DNA of 64,000 nt from contig NZ_CP170544.1 in assembly GCF_042693015.1 (NCBI RefSeq), forward strand, positions 1,054,001 through 1,118,000. The letters run 5' to 3'. Position numbers and translations under genes: made by a program. The notes beneath the pieces were generated by a model that saw nothing but the letters and a program-made list of their open reading frames with translations, did not search any database and was not told the origin of the DNA. The stretch's first letter is position 1. Each line of letters opens with the position of its first letter. This document shows positions 1-10,202 of the stretch, one piece after another. Origin of the DNA: Sphingomonas_E sp042693015 (GTDB lineage Bacteria; Pseudomonadota; Alphaproteobacteria; Sphingomonadales; Sphingomonadaceae).

Positions 1-10
1 TTTGTTGCAG

Positions 11-364
11 TCAAGCATTTGATAAATCTATGTTAATTCTGCCGTCGAGCGCGGCAATGGCTGTCACCTGGTTGCGGCTATAACCCATGGCCACCAGTTC
101 CCGGCCGATCGCTTCGGTGTCGGGCGAATTCCAGTGGAGGCGGCAGACGAAGCGGCGCAGCGTTTCGAGCCGAGGATCGGCCAGCGGGCGGATCGCTTCG
201 CGGCCAGTGAGGAAGGTCCAGAGTCGCGAGAGGCGCGAGGGCGGGGCAACGCCGCCGCAACCACACGCCTCGGCTTCGCGCAGGCCGATGGCGAGTGCCT
301 GCCATTCTAGCCTGTCGAGCGCGAGGCTGCCCGAACCCGCTGCCATCCGTGTCATCGCGTTCAT
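11..364 (-). CDS. Small hypothetical protein
   Basis: I do not recognise this protein of about 117 residues. It has no signal peptide or membrane segment that I can see. The middle has a Cys-Gly-Cys-Gly stretch (EACGCGG) and the C-terminal half is rich in Arg and Leu. The start was set at the Met of MNAMTRM because GGAG lies 7 bases upstream; Met codons at 376 and 403 would add a few residues but have no ribosome site. It runs in the same direction as wrbA and begins about 80 bases after it, so it may be co-transcribed. The coding call rests on an open frame of family-like composition and is moderately sure; function is unknown. Confidence 0.5.
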   Translation of the reverse strand: MNAMTRMAAGSGSLALDRLEWQALAIGLREAEACGCGGVAPPSRLSRLWTFLTGREAIRPLADPRLETLRRFVCRLHWNSPDTEAIGRELVAMGYSRNQVTAIAALDGRINIDLSNA

Positions 365-441
365 GGCATGCTCCATCGAAGGAAAGGGGGCGGGCCTGCG
401 CATGGGGGGAGGGGAGTGGCGCAGGCCCGCGATCCGGCTTC

Positions 442-1041
442 TCAGCCGAACAGCTTGTTGGCGACTTCCGCGACATGACGGCCCTGGAAGCGGGCGCCGT
501 CGAGCTCGTTCTCGCTCGGTTGGCGCGAACCGTCACCACCGGCGATCGTGGTGGCGCCATAGGGCGCGCCGCCGGTCACTTCGTCGATCTTCATCTGGCC
601 CTGGAAGCTGTAGGGCAGGCCGACGACCACCAGGCCGAAGTGAAGCAGGTTGGTGATGATCGAGAAAAGCGTGGTTTCCTGGCCGCCATGCTGGCTGCCG
701 GTCGACGTGAAGGCCGCACCGACCTTGCCGTTGAGCTTGCCGGATGCCCACAGACCGCCTGCCTGATCGAGGAAGGCTGCCATCTGGGAGGACATGCGGC
801 CGAAGCGGGTGGGGGAGCCGATGATGATCGCATCATATTCGGCAAGATCCTCGACCGTCGCGATCGGGGCGTCCTGATCATATTTGAAATGGTTGGCGCG
901 GGCGCGCTCTTCGGCGACCGTTTCCGGCACGCGCTTGACGTCGACATGGGCGCCGGTTTCGCGCGCGCCGGCGGCAATCGCGTTCGCCATCACTTCCATG
1001 TGGCCGTAGGTGGAATAATAGAGAACCAGTACCTTAGCCAT
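442..1041 (-). CDS. wrbA: NAD(P)H:quinone oxidoreductase, WrbA type
   Basis: This is a 199-residue flavodoxin-like protein of the usual WrbA length. The N-terminus has the FMN phosphate-binding loop (VLYYSTYGHME, residues 5-15). A second flavin-contacting segment, GSPTRFGRMSSQM, lies near residues 75-87, and STGSQHGGQETT near residues 113-124 is the characteristic WrbA loop. The family carries out two-electron reduction of quinones with NAD(P)H in the cytoplasm and protects against redox cycling. It is transcribed away from a LysR regulator across a 137-base gap containing a strong inverted repeat, which suggests that this regulator controls it. Family assignment is very secure; the regulatory link is inferred. 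Confidence 0.93.
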   Translation of the reverse strand: MAKVLVLYYSTYGHMEVMANAIAAGARETGAHVDVKRVPETVAEERARANHFKYDQDAPIATVEDLAEYDAIIIGSPTRFGRMSSQMAAFLDQAGGLWASGKLNGKVGAAFTSTGSQHGGQETTLFSIITNLLHFGLVVVGLPYSFQGQMKIDEVTGGAPYGATTIAGGDGSRQPSENELDGARFQGRHVAEVANKLFG

Positions 1042-1115
1042 AAAAGCCTCCCTGGGATCACATTTGGTGTGGGTCGCGGGGTGCGGCCCTGTCCCGACCG
1101 AACATAGAGCTTTTC

Positions 1116-1138
1116 ATCATTGCGAAAATCGCGATGAT
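1116..1138. promoter_or_regulatory. Inverted repeat, candidate LysR operator between wrbA and lysR
   Basis: Two 10-base arms, ATCATTGCGA and TCGCGATGAT, are separated by AAA and differ from perfect symmetry at one position. The site lies about 75 bases upstream of wrbA and 40 bases upstream of the LysR gene. A dyad in a divergent LysR/target intergenic region is the usual place for the regulator's own site. The binding partner is inferred. Confidence 0.5.
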
Positions 1139-1178
1139 CGAAACGCATCGTTTCAGAATTTTGAATTGAGGATTCGTC

Positions 1179-2123
1179 ATGGCCTATCTGCCCGACTTCG
1201 AGGCCTGGGCGATCTTCGCCAAGGTGGCCGATCTCGGCTCCTTCTCCGCGGCGGCGACCGACCTCAATCTATCCAAGGCAACCGTGTCCAAGGCGGTGCA
1301 GCGGCTGGAGTTGCGGCTGGGTACGCAATTGTTCCACCGCACGTCGCGGCGACTGTCGCTGAGCGAAAGCGGCCGGGGTGCGCTGGGACGCGCGGCGCGC
1401 ATCCTGGCCGAGGGCGAGGCGATAGAGGAGGAGATTTCGGAGCGGTCCGCGGCACCCCGCGGGCTGATCAAGCTAGCCGCGCCGATGTCGTTCGGAATCA
1501 AGCATCTCGGATCGATTCTTCCCGAATTTCTGGAGAAATATCCTGAGGTTTCGATCGATGTACGGCTGAGCGACGAGCATATCGATCTGGTGGCGCAGGG
1601 GATCGACGTTTCCCTCAGGATCGGCGTGCTCGCCGATTCCTCACTGCGGGCGCGGCGTTTGTGCGCTGTCCGCCTGCCGCTGGTCGCGTCACCGGCCTAT
1701 ATCAAGCGGTACGGAATGCCGCAGCACCCCCGCGACCTCGAACAGCATCACGGCATCCTCTATTCGCACCTCGCCAATCCGAGCCTGTGGCAGTTCAGCC
1801 ATCCGCTCGAAGGCGACGTGACGGTGCGGGTGAATGGCCGCGTGATGGTGAATAACGGCGACGTGATCATGCCGACGCTCCTGGCAGGTATCGGCATGGC
1901 CCAGCAGCCCGAATTTCTGATCTGGAACGAACTGAGATCGGGCAAGCTGGTGGAGTTGCTGCCGGGCTGGTCGGGGCGGCTGGCCGCGCTGCATGTGGTG
2001 ACGCCACCGGGATCGTTGCGGCCCGCGCGTGTCACCGCGCTGATCGATTTCCTTGCCAAGCGTTTCCTTCGCGCACCCTGGGCGCATGGGCTGGCGGACG
2101 AAGCAACCGAGGAACATGAGTAA
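1179..2123 (+). CDS. LysR-family transcriptional regulator
   Basis: At 314 residues it has the standard LysR layout. An N-terminal winged helix-turn-helix spans about residues 8-65 (SFSAAATDLNLSKATVSKAV, then LFHRTSRR). The C-terminal effector-binding domain starts near residue 90 (GLIKLAAPMSFGIKHL). The architecture resembles the AaeR/CrgA-like branch, whose members often sit beside quinone- or aromatic-responsive genes. It diverges from wrbA, so autorepression and control of wrbA are likely. The effector cannot be read from sequence. The C-terminus (EATEEHE) is an acidic tail past the usual domain end. Confidence 0.9.
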   Translation: MAYLPDFEAWAIFAKVADLGSFSAAATDLNLSKATVSKAVQRLELRLGTQLFHRTSRRLSLSESGRGALGRAARILAEGEAIEEEISERSAAPRGLIKLAAPMSFGIKHLGSILPEFLEKYPEVSIDVRLSDEHIDLVAQGIDVSLRIGVLADSSLRARRLCAVRLPLVASPAYIKRYGMPQHPRDLEQHHGILYSHLANPSLWQFSHPLEGDVTVRVNGRVMVNNGDVIMPTLLAGIGMAQQPEFLIWNELRSGKLVELLPGWSGRLAALHVVTPPGSLRPARVTALIDFLAKRFLRAPWAHGLADEATEEHE

Positions 2124-2219
2124 CGGACGCAATCGGAAGGCGGCTCGGCCCGCCATCGGCAGACATTGGGTTTCAATGCTGAAACATGCCCGCAAAGAAG
2201 GGCGATCAGTGGGAAGATC

Positions 2220-3683
2220 ATGACCATGCGATCCTATTGCCGGCCGATGGGGGCCGTGACGGTGCTGGCGCTGTTGTCCGCCTGCACCGTCGGCCCCGAT
2301 TATCGTCCCCCGTCGACCGCCACGCTCAAGGTGCCCGAACGCTTCGTCGCCGATCGGCCGGGCGCGGAGGTGGATCTGGCGCGCTGGTGGACGAGCTTCG
2401 ACGATCCGGTACTGACCCAGCTTGTCGAGCGTTCGCTGGCCGCCAATCTCGACATCGATGCGGCGGGCGCCCGGCTGCGGCAGGCGCGCGCGTCGCTGCG
2501 CCAGTCGCAGGGTTCGGCGCTGCCGCAGGTGAGCGCCAGCGGATCGGTTTCGCAGAGCATCGGCAATGAAGGATCGGTCTTCATCGATCCGACGACCGGC
2601 CAGGCCGTTTCGCGCGGCGGCGACACCAAGATTTACCGCGCCAGCTTCGACGCATCCTGGGAAGCCGATATTTTCGGCGGCATCCGCCGCTCGATCGAGG
2701 CCGATCGCGCCAATATGGAAAGCAGCGAAGCGAACCTGCACTTCACGCAGGTGAGCGTCGCGGCGGAAGTGGGACTCAACTATCTGACGGCGCGGCTCGC
2801 GCAGCAGCAGCTCGACATCGCGCGCCAGAACCTCGCTTCTCAGGACGAGACGCTGCAGATCGTCGGATGGCGGGTGCAGGCGGGGCTGGTGAGTTCGCTC
2901 GATCTGGAGCAGGCCAAGCAGCTTCGCGCCAATACGGCCGCGACGATCCCGAATATCGAGACCAACTATGCGAGTGCGGTCAACCGCATCGCGGTGCTGC
3001 TGGGCGAGGCGCCCGGCGCAGTGAATGAACTGATGCAGGCCAAGCAGCCTGTGCCGCTGCCGCCGCAGGCTGTCGGCGCGGCCATTCCGGCCGAGATCGT
3101 CCAGCGTCGCCCCGATATTGCCGCGGCCGAGCGCACGCTGGCCGCGGAAACGGCGCGGATCGGCGTGGCGACGGCGCAACTCTATCCCGCGCTACGGCTG
3201 AGCGGATCGTTCAGCGGATCGGATACGTCCCTGTCGGCGCTGCCCGATGCGATGGTCGGCAATCTGGTCGCCGGCATCACCGCGCCGATCTTCAACGGCG
3301 GGCAGATCCGCGCCCAGATCGAGGGGCAGCGCGCATCGACCGATGCGGCTTTCGCCACCTATCGCCAGACCGTGCTGACCGCGCTCGAGGAAGTGGAGAA
3401 TGCGCTGACGACGCTCACCTCCGCCGAGCGGCGCGAGCGTGAGGTGATCGCTGCGGCCGAAGCGTCGCAGAACGCCGTCACGCTTGCCCAAAGCCAGTAT
3501 CGCGCCGGGCTGATCGACTTCCAGGCATTGCTCGAATCCCAACGCAGCCTGCTCGTCACGCAGGACAATCGTGCGCAGGCGCGCGCCAATCGGGCGACTG
3601 CGACCGTGCAACTCTACAAGGCGCTGGGTGGTGGCTGGGAAGCCGCGCCGATGCCCGCAACCGCCCTTTCGATGAGGCCATGA
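2220..3683 (+). CDS. Outer-membrane efflux lipoprotein, NodT family (TolC-like)
   Basis: This is the outer-membrane channel of a tripartite pump. With the start at MTMRSYC the protein has 487 residues and a lipoprotein signal (VLALLSACTVGPDYRPP) whose Cys would be acylated; the longer upstream frame would bury this signal. CTVGPDY is the hallmark of NodT-type factors. Two repeats of the long coiled-coil OEP domain follow, with the usual AERTLAAETARIGVATAQLYP motif near the middle and SQYRAGLIDFQALLESQR near the end. The stop overlaps the start of the adaptor gene by 4 bases. It is the first gene of a seven-gene coupled operon. Confidence 0.93.
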   Translation: MTMRSYCRPMGAVTVLALLSACTVGPDYRPPSTATLKVPERFVADRPGAEVDLARWWTSFDDPVLTQLVERSLAANLDIDAAGARLRQARASLRQSQGSALPQVSASGSVSQSIGNEGSVFIDPTTGQAVSRGGDTKIYRASFDASWEADIFGGIRRSIEADRANMESSEANLHFTQVSVAAEVGLNYLTARLAQQQLDIARQNLASQDETLQIVGWRVQAGLVSSLDLEQAKQLRANTAATIPNIETNYASAVNRIAVLLGEAPGAVNELMQAKQPVPLPPQAVGAAIPAEIVQRRPDIAAAERTLAAETARIGVATAQLYPALRLSGSFSGSDTSLSALPDAMVGNLVAGITAPIFNGGQIRAQIEGQRASTDAAFATYRQTVLTALEEVENALTTLTSAERREREVIAAAEASQNAVTLAQSQYRAGLIDFQALLESQRSLLVTQDNRAQARANRATATVQLYKALGGGWEAAPMPATALSMRP

Positions 3684-5372
3684 TGGACCAGCCGACCACC
3701 GCCGCTCCCAATGACATCGACGAGTTCCTCGGCATCGAGCCGCCGTCGCAGCGGGCGAAATATCTGAAATGGGGCGCCATCGGCGTCGCGGCGCTGATCG
3801 TCCTGTGGATCGTCTGGCGGCTGTTCACCAGCGGCGGCACCGCCGTGAACTATGCGACGGAGACGGTGCGGCGGGGCAACCTGACCGTCACGGTATCCGC
3901 TACCGGCAACCTGCAACCCACCAATCAGGTCGACGTGGGCTCGGAATTGTCAGGCACCGTCACCGAGGTCTTCGTCGACAATAATGATCGCGTGACCAAG
4001 GGCCAGGTGCTCGCGCGCCTCGATACCTCGCGGCTTCAGGATTCCGTCAACCAGAGCAAGGCATCGCTGGCGTCGGCGCAGGCGAGCGTGATGCAGGCGC
4101 AGGCGACCGCGCAGGAAAGTCGTGCTAATCTCACCCGCTTCCAGGAAGTCTATCGCCTGTCGGGCGGCAAGGTGCCGTCGGCCACCGAGCTCGACACTGC
4201 ACGGGCGGCCAATGCTCGCGCGATCGCGGGCGTCCGCACCGCTGAGGCGCAGGTCGCACAGGCGCGCGCGCAACTTTCGTCCGATCAGACGCAATATTCC
4301 AAGGCCTTGATCGTTTCACCGGTCAACGGCGTGGTGCTGTCGCGCCAGATCGAGCCGGGCCAGACGGTCGCCGCCTCGCTCAACGCGCCGGTGCTGTTCC
4401 AGATCGCTGAGGATCTCCGCCAGATGCGGCTGGAGGTTAAGGTGGACGAGGCCGATGTCGGCCAAGTGAAGCAGGGTCAGAGTGCCCGCTTCCAGGTCGA
4501 TGCCTTCCCCGGGCGCACCTTCCCGGCGACGATCGAACGCGTCGATCTGGGCGCGAATGGCGCGACCTCGTCTTCGTCGTCGTCGAGTTCGTCCAGCACG
4601 TCGAGCGCCAGCAGCGTCGTCGCTTATGTTGCGCGGCTGACCGTATCCAACGACCAGGAACTGCTGCGTCCCGGCATGACCGCGACGGCCGATATCGTGA
4701 CGACCGAGAAGCAGGGCGTATTGCTCGTCCCCAACGCCGCGCTCCGCTTCTCCCCCGATCGCGCATCGGGCGGCAGCGGCCAGCGCGGTGGACTGAGCAG
4801 CGTCTTCGCGCCGTCGCCGCCCCGGCGTGGCAACCGCGCCAATCGCGAGGTTTCGATCGGCCGTGGCAGCCAGCAGACCGTCTATATCGTCGGCGAGGAC
4901 GGCAAGCCGAAGCCGATCCGCGTGACGGTGGGCGACACCAATGGCAGCGAGACCGAGGTAACGGGCGCCGACGTCAAGCAGGGTATGGAGGTCATCACCG
5001 GCCAGCTCGCCGCCGGCCAGACCAACGAGAAGCGCGGGGAGCGGGGCAATCGTGGCGAAGGGCGCGACCGCGGCGGCGATCGCAGCGGCAATGAGGCGCA
5101 GCCGACCAATGCGGCAGCCCCGGCGGCTGCGACCGCAGTTCCCGCCGGCACCGGCAATGTTCCGCGGGCGGCCCCTGCCGCACCTGCGGCACAGGTTGCG
5201 CCCGCCAATGCCGCCGACGGCGATCGTGCCGCACGCCGCGCTGAACGCGAAGCATCGATGACGGCCGAGGAGCGGGCGGAGCGCCGCGCGCAGTGGGAAT
5301 CCATGTCCCCTGAAGAACGCGAACAGCGCCGGGCCGAACGGCGGGCGGCCCGCGAAGCGGCAGGCGGCGCAA

Positions 5373-5383
<11 letters not shown>
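3680..5383 (+). CDS. Efflux periplasmic adaptor (MacA-like membrane-fusion protein)
   Basis: The adaptor bridges the inner-membrane MacB-type transporter and the outer-membrane factor. One membrane helix lies near residues 30-50 (IGVAALIVLWIVWRLF). The lipoyl/barrel-sandwich halves flank a coiled-coil hairpin (about 90-210), and PVNGVVLSRQIEPGQTV is the second lipoyl half. At 567 residues it is much longer than the usual 370-400. A run of about nine Ser near residue 300 interrupts the beta-barrel region, and the last roughly 120 residues are a charged, low-complexity tail ending in repeated EER/RR segments. The gene overlaps both neighbours, by 4 bases upstream and 11 downstream. The family is clear; the transported substrate is unknown. 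Confidence 0.92.
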
Positions 5384-6070
<687 letters not shown>

Positions 6071-6074
<4 letters not shown>

Positions 6075-7351
6075 ACCTGCACACATCTGACATCACAGGC
6101 GCTGCGACCGAACTTCGCCAGCGGTCCCGTGGGCCGCTGCGGCTGCTCGGCACCTCGATCACGCTGGCGGTGCGCGAGATCCGCCGCCATCTGCTGCGAT
6201 CCTTCCTCACTATCCTCGGCATTGTCATCGGCGTCATGTCGGTGGTGACGATGGTGACGCTGGGCAATGGTGCGTCGGCGGCGGTGCAGGAAAGCATCTC
6301 CAGCCTCGGCGCCAACATCCTCCAGATCCGTCCCGGCCAGGGCTTCGGCCGTGGCGGCGGTGGGCCGCAACCGCCCGATTTCAAGGAACAGGATGTCGAG
6401 GCGATCCGCACCCAGATCGCGGGCGTCCGCGCCATTGCGCCGCAGGCCCAGTCCTCCGGCGTCGCCATCCGCAATGCGGCCAACTGGTCGACCACGGTGA
6501 ACGGCACGACCAGCGACTATTTCACCGCCCAGCAATGGAATTTGAACGAGGGCCGCATTTTCACGCCGGCCGAGGAGCAGGCGGGCAAGGCTGTCTGCAT
6601 CCTCGGCAATACGGTGGTGCAGAACCTGTTCCGTGGCGAGGATGCGATCGGCCAGCGCTTCCGCATCAAGGATGTGTCGTGCGAGGTGATCGGCACGCTG
6701 ACGACGCGCGGGCAGGGCGGTTTCGGCAACGACCAGGACGATGTCGTGATCATGCCGATCAAGACGGTGCAGCGCCGCTTCACCGGCAACCGCGACGTCC
6801 GCAACATCATGGTTTCGGTCGACGATGCCTATGATTCGGCAGCAGTGCAGAGTTCGATTTCGCAGCTTTTGCGCGAACGCCGCAACATCACCGGCGCCAA
6901 GCAGGACGATTTCAACATCTTCGATACGGCGCAGATTTCCGAAAGTCTGCAAAGCACCAGTTCGATCATGACCGGGCTGCTTGGATCAGTTGCCGCGGTA
7001 AGCCTGCTCGTCGGTGGGATCGGCATCATGAACATCATGCTGGTGTCCGTTACGGAGCGCACACGCGAGATCGGCATCCGCCTTGCTATCGGTGCGGTCG
7101 GGCGAGAGGTGCTGATGCAGTTCCTGGTGGAAGCCGTCGCGCTGGCCTGCCTGGGCGGGGTGATCGGTCTGTTGCTGGCATTGGCGGCGACGCTCGTGCT
7201 TGCGCCCGTACTGCAGGTGCCCTTCCTCTTCGATCCGCAGATCAACCTGCTGGCCTTCGCCTTTTCGGCGGCGATCGGCGTGATTTTCGGCTATTTCCCG
7301 GCGCGACGGGCGGCATCGCTCAATCCGATCGACGCGTTGAGGCATGAATGA
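6071..7351 (+). CDS. ABC transporter permease (MacB-like, FtsX fold)
   Basis: At 426 residues it has the MacB permease topology: an N-terminal helix (LRSFLTILGIVIGVMSVVTM), a large periplasmic domain (about residues 70-290) and three C-terminal helices. The segment SLLVGGIGIMNIMLVSVTERTREIGIRLAIGA is the diagnostic MacB motif. A Gly-rich segment (GQGFGRGGGGPQPP) lies early in the periplasmic domain. It should work with the preceding ATPase as a mechanotransmission exporter that drives substrate from the periplasm through the outer-membrane channel. Substrates known for the family include macrolides, peptides, siderophores and heme precursors; none can be assigned here. Confidence 0.94.
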
Positions 7352-7989
7352 CGAAAAAGCGGACGGCAGGCGTGGCGGCAGCGGCCGCATTGATGGTGAT
7401 CGTCATGCCGGCGGTTGCGAAGCCTAAGCTGCCGCCTTGTCCGCCCAAGGGACCGCAACTCTTCATCTCGCCCATGGGGGAGCCGTTTCGCGCCGGGCCG
7501 GATGATCCCTATCCGGTCGATCGCTGGTTCGCCCAGGCGGACAAGGATCATGACGGGCGGCTGACGCAGGCGGAGGTGGTGGCCGATGCCGACCGCTTCT
7601 TCGCGGTGCTGGACGAGGACAAGGATGGCGAGATCATCCCCGGCGAGGTGATCCGCTATGAACGCGATATCGCGCCGGAAATCCGTCTTTACGAGCGTAA
7701 GACGATGGACCGGAAGGCGATCAAGAAGCTGAAGGATGCGCCGGCCTATGGCGAGCCGATCGGTGCGGGCCGCTGGTCCTTCACCAATATTCCGCAACCC
7801 GTGGTTGCCGCCGATACGGACTTCAATCGCGGAGTGACCCTCGCTGAGTTTCGGGCGGCCGCCAGCGAGCGTTTCACGGAAATCGCCAAGGGCGGAACGC
7901 CGACGCTGGCAGATTTGCCGATGACGCCGAGGCAGGCCGCGGCCGTCAATTGTATGGTCGTGCCGCCGCCGGAGGAGCAACCAAGATGA
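7348..7989 (+). CDS. Secreted EF-hand calcium-binding protein
   Basis: A 213-residue protein with an N-terminal signal sequence (AAAAALMVIVMPAVA, cleavage near residue 25), so likely periplasmic. It has two canonical 12-residue EF-hand loops, D65-K-D-H-D-G to E76 and D89-E-D-K-D-G to E100, and a third near-canonical loop, D156-T-D-F-N to E167, with Arg in place of the usual Gly at position 6. No enzymatic domain is seen. It overlaps both the permease gene and the response-regulator gene by 4 bases, so it is made with the pump and its two-component system. A role as calcium sensor or pump accessory is inference. Confidence 0.85.
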   Translation: MTKKRTAGVAAAAALMVIVMPAVAKPKLPPCPPKGPQLFISPMGEPFRAGPDDPYPVDRWFAQADKDHDGRLTQAEVVADADRFFAVLDEDKDGEIIPGEVIRYERDIAPEIRLYERKTMDRKAIKKLKDAPAYGEPIGAGRWSFTNIPQPVVAADTDFNRGVTLAEFRAAASERFTEIAKGGTPTLADLPMTPRQAAAVNCMVVPPPEEQPR

Positions 7990-8687
7990 CCGAAACGGCG
8001 CCCCGCATCATCGTCGTCGACGACGATGCCGAGCTTCGCACGCTCGTCGCGGACTTCCTGAGCGCGAACGGCATGGATGTCGCCAGTGCCGCCAACGGGC
8101 AGGATATGGACGCGCTGATGGCCGAGCGGCGCTTCGATCTCGTCGTGCTGGATCTGATGATGCCGGGCGAGGACGGACTTTCGATCCTGCGGCGTCTCCG
8201 CAAACCCGGCGGCCCCGGCGTCATCATGCTTTCGGCCATGGGTGAGGATACCGACCGGATCATCGGGCTGGAGGTCGGCGCGGACGATTATCTGCCCAAG
8301 CCCTGCAATCCGCGCGAGTTGCTGGCCCGTGTCCGCGCGGTGCTGCGCCGCCGGGCCGAGCAATCGGGCGCCGCGACGGGGCCGGTGCGCCGCTTCGGCG
8401 ACTGGACACTCGATCTGGTCGAACGCAGCGTCGGCCGGCGTGGCCATTCATCCGCGCCGCTGACAGACGCGGAGTTCCGCACCCTCAACGCCTTTCTCGA
8501 TCGGCCACAGCGGGTGCTGAGCCGCGACCAGCTTATCGAACATGGCAAGGGCATCGACAGCGACGTGTTCGATCGCGCGATCGACGTCACCATCAGCCGG
8601 TTGCGCAAGAAATTGGGGCCGGACGACCCGATCCGCACCATCCGCAACGAAGGCTATATGTTCACGCTCAAGGTCAGCGACGAATGA
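7986..8687 (+). CDS. OmpR-family response regulator
   Basis: A 233-residue two-domain regulator. The receiver domain has the acidic cluster D12-D13-D14, the phospho-acceptor D56 (VVLDLMMPGEDG) and K103 (LPKPCNPREL). A winged-helix DNA-binding domain fills residues 135-233, with recognition-helix region DRAIDVTISRLRKKLG. The start was placed at MTETAPR, which overlaps the EF-hand stop as ATGA; an in-frame Met 12 codons upstream would extend it into the preceding gene without reason. It pairs with the histidine kinase that follows and probably controls this operon. Confidence 0.95.
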   Translation: MTETAPRIIVVDDDAELRTLVADFLSANGMDVASAANGQDMDALMAERRFDLVVLDLMMPGEDGLSILRRLRKPGGPGVIMLSAMGEDTDRIIGLEVGADDYLPKPCNPRELLARVRAVLRRRAEQSGAATGPVRRFGDWTLDLVERSVGRRGHSSAPLTDAEFRTLNAFLDRPQRVLSRDQLIEHGKGIDSDVFDRAIDVTISRLRKKLGPDDPIRTIRNEGYMFTLKVSDE

Positions 8688-10027
8688 AGCTCGGCGTGCC
8701 GCGGGGACTGCCGATCTTCTGGCAGACATTGCTGCTGGTCCTCGCCAGCCTTGCTGCGTCGCAGCTTGTGACGATCGCGATGTTCGCGGTGATGGACCCG
8801 CCACGGCCGGACTTCAACCGCCTGGGCGACGTTGCCGATGCTCTGGTGGGCGGCCGTGGTGAGCGCGGCCAACGCGAGCGGGCTTTGCTTGTGCGGCAGG
8901 CCAGAGAAGCGCCAGCGCCGGGCGAAGGTATGACCAGCGATCCGGCCTTCACCCGTCGGCTGGCAGAGCGCGTCGGCCAGCCGGTAGAACAAGTGCGCCT
9001 GTATTTCGAACCCGATCAACGTGCCGCCTTTGGCGACGATCGACGGCGGCATAACCACCGGCTCGTTCCGCTGCGACGCGGTGAACCGATCTTCTTCAAT
9101 ACCGTGATTGCCGGCATCGAGACGGCGGACGGTTGGCGCGTCGTCAAGACTCCGCCCCGCCCGCTCATCGCGGGCTGGCAGAAACGGATGCTGCTGTGGT
9201 TCGCGCTTTCGGCACTTGCACTCGTTCCCCTCGCTTGGTGGTTTGCGCGGCGGTTGACGCGCCCCATCCGCAGCTTCGCCGATGCCGCCGAACGGATGGG
9301 ACGCGATCCGCTGGCACCCCAGGTCGCCGAAGAGGGGCCCGCCGAGCTGCGCCAGACCGCCCATGCGCTCAACCTGATGCAGGAGCGGATCGCCGCCTAT
9401 GTCGCCGAACGGACGGCCATGATCGGCGCGATCGCCCATGATCTCAGGACACCGCTGGCCCGCATCGCCTTCCGTATCGAAGGCGCGCCGGATGAAGTTC
9501 GCGACAAGGTGCAGGCGGATATCGAACAGATGCGCGCGATGATCGCGGCGACCATCGGCTTCGTTCGCGGATCGACCAGCAGCCACGAGGCGACGGATGT
9601 CGATCTGGGCGCGCTGATCGCAGGGCTGGCACGGGAAGAGGTCGATATGGGCCGCCCCGTGACCGTCGGACAGATCGATCCACTCCGCGTCCGCGGCGAC
9701 AGGCTGGCGCTGGCCCGATTGTTCCAGAACCTGATCGACAATGGCGTGGCCTATGGCGGTCGCGTCGAGCTGTCGGCGGTGCGCGACGGGCGCGATGCCG
9801 TGGTCACGATCGCGGACCATGGCCCCGGTCTGCCCGACGATCAGATCGAGCGCCTGTTTCAGCCGTTCGAGCGGGGAGATCCTTCGCGCAACCGCGAAAC
9901 CGGGGGAATCGGGTTGGGGCTGACGATCGCGCGTTCGATCGTGCAGGAACATGGCGGCACGCTCGCCTTGCGCAACCGCGCGGGCGGCGGGCTTGAGGCT
10001 GTCTGCCATATTCCAACGCGCGACTGA
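8684..10027 (+). CDS. Sensor histidine kinase
   Basis: A 447-residue membrane kinase. A first helix lies near residues 12-36 and a second near 169-187, enclosing a periplasmic sensor region of about 130 residues that is rich in Arg (GERGQRERALL). A HAMP segment follows (RRLTRPIRSFADAAERM). The H-box is AHDLRTPLARI with H252. The catalytic domain has an N-box (FQNLIDNGVAYG), G1 (DHGPGLPDD), an F-box (LFQPFERG) and G2 (GGIGLGLTIA). It resembles EnvZ/RstB-type kinases. The signal is unknown; the neighbouring EF-hand protein and pump suggest an envelope or cation cue. It ends the operon. Confidence 0.94.
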   Translation: MKLGVPRGLPIFWQTLLLVLASLAASQLVTIAMFAVMDPPRPDFNRLGDVADALVGGRGERGQRERALLVRQAREAPAPGEGMTSDPAFTRRLAERVGQPVEQVRLYFEPDQRAAFGDDRRRHNHRLVPLRRGEPIFFNTVIAGIETADGWRVVKTPPRPLIAGWQKRMLLWFALSALALVPLAWWFARRLTRPIRSFADAAERMGRDPLAPQVAEEGPAELRQTAHALNLMQERIAAYVAERTAMIGAIAHDLRTPLARIAFRIEGAPDEVRDKVQADIEQMRAMIAATIGFVRGSTSSHEATDVDLGALIAGLAREEVDMGRPVTVGQIDPLRVRGDRLALARLFQNLIDNGVAYGGRVELSAVRDGRDAVVTIADHGPGLPDDQIERLFQPFERGDPSRNRETGGIGLGLTIARSIVQEHGGTLALRNRAGGGLEAVCHIPTRD

Positions 10028-10202
10028 GGCGCCATAACGCTTCTTTTTGCGGCCGTCCGGCTCTGGGGACTTGTCAGCGTCCGAGAAATTATATTACACA
10101 TCCTGATAATATTCGTCCGCGGCGTTGACGGCGCGGCGAAGCAAGGGGACCATGCCGGCGCGCGCTTCCTGGCGCCGAGTCCGGACGAAGGATGGGACGA
10201 GG

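Noticed and set aside
1689..3179. 496-residue open frame opposite the LysR and outer-membrane factor genes
   Set aside because: Arg/His-rich antisense translation with no domain; high-GC shadow of two clear genes.
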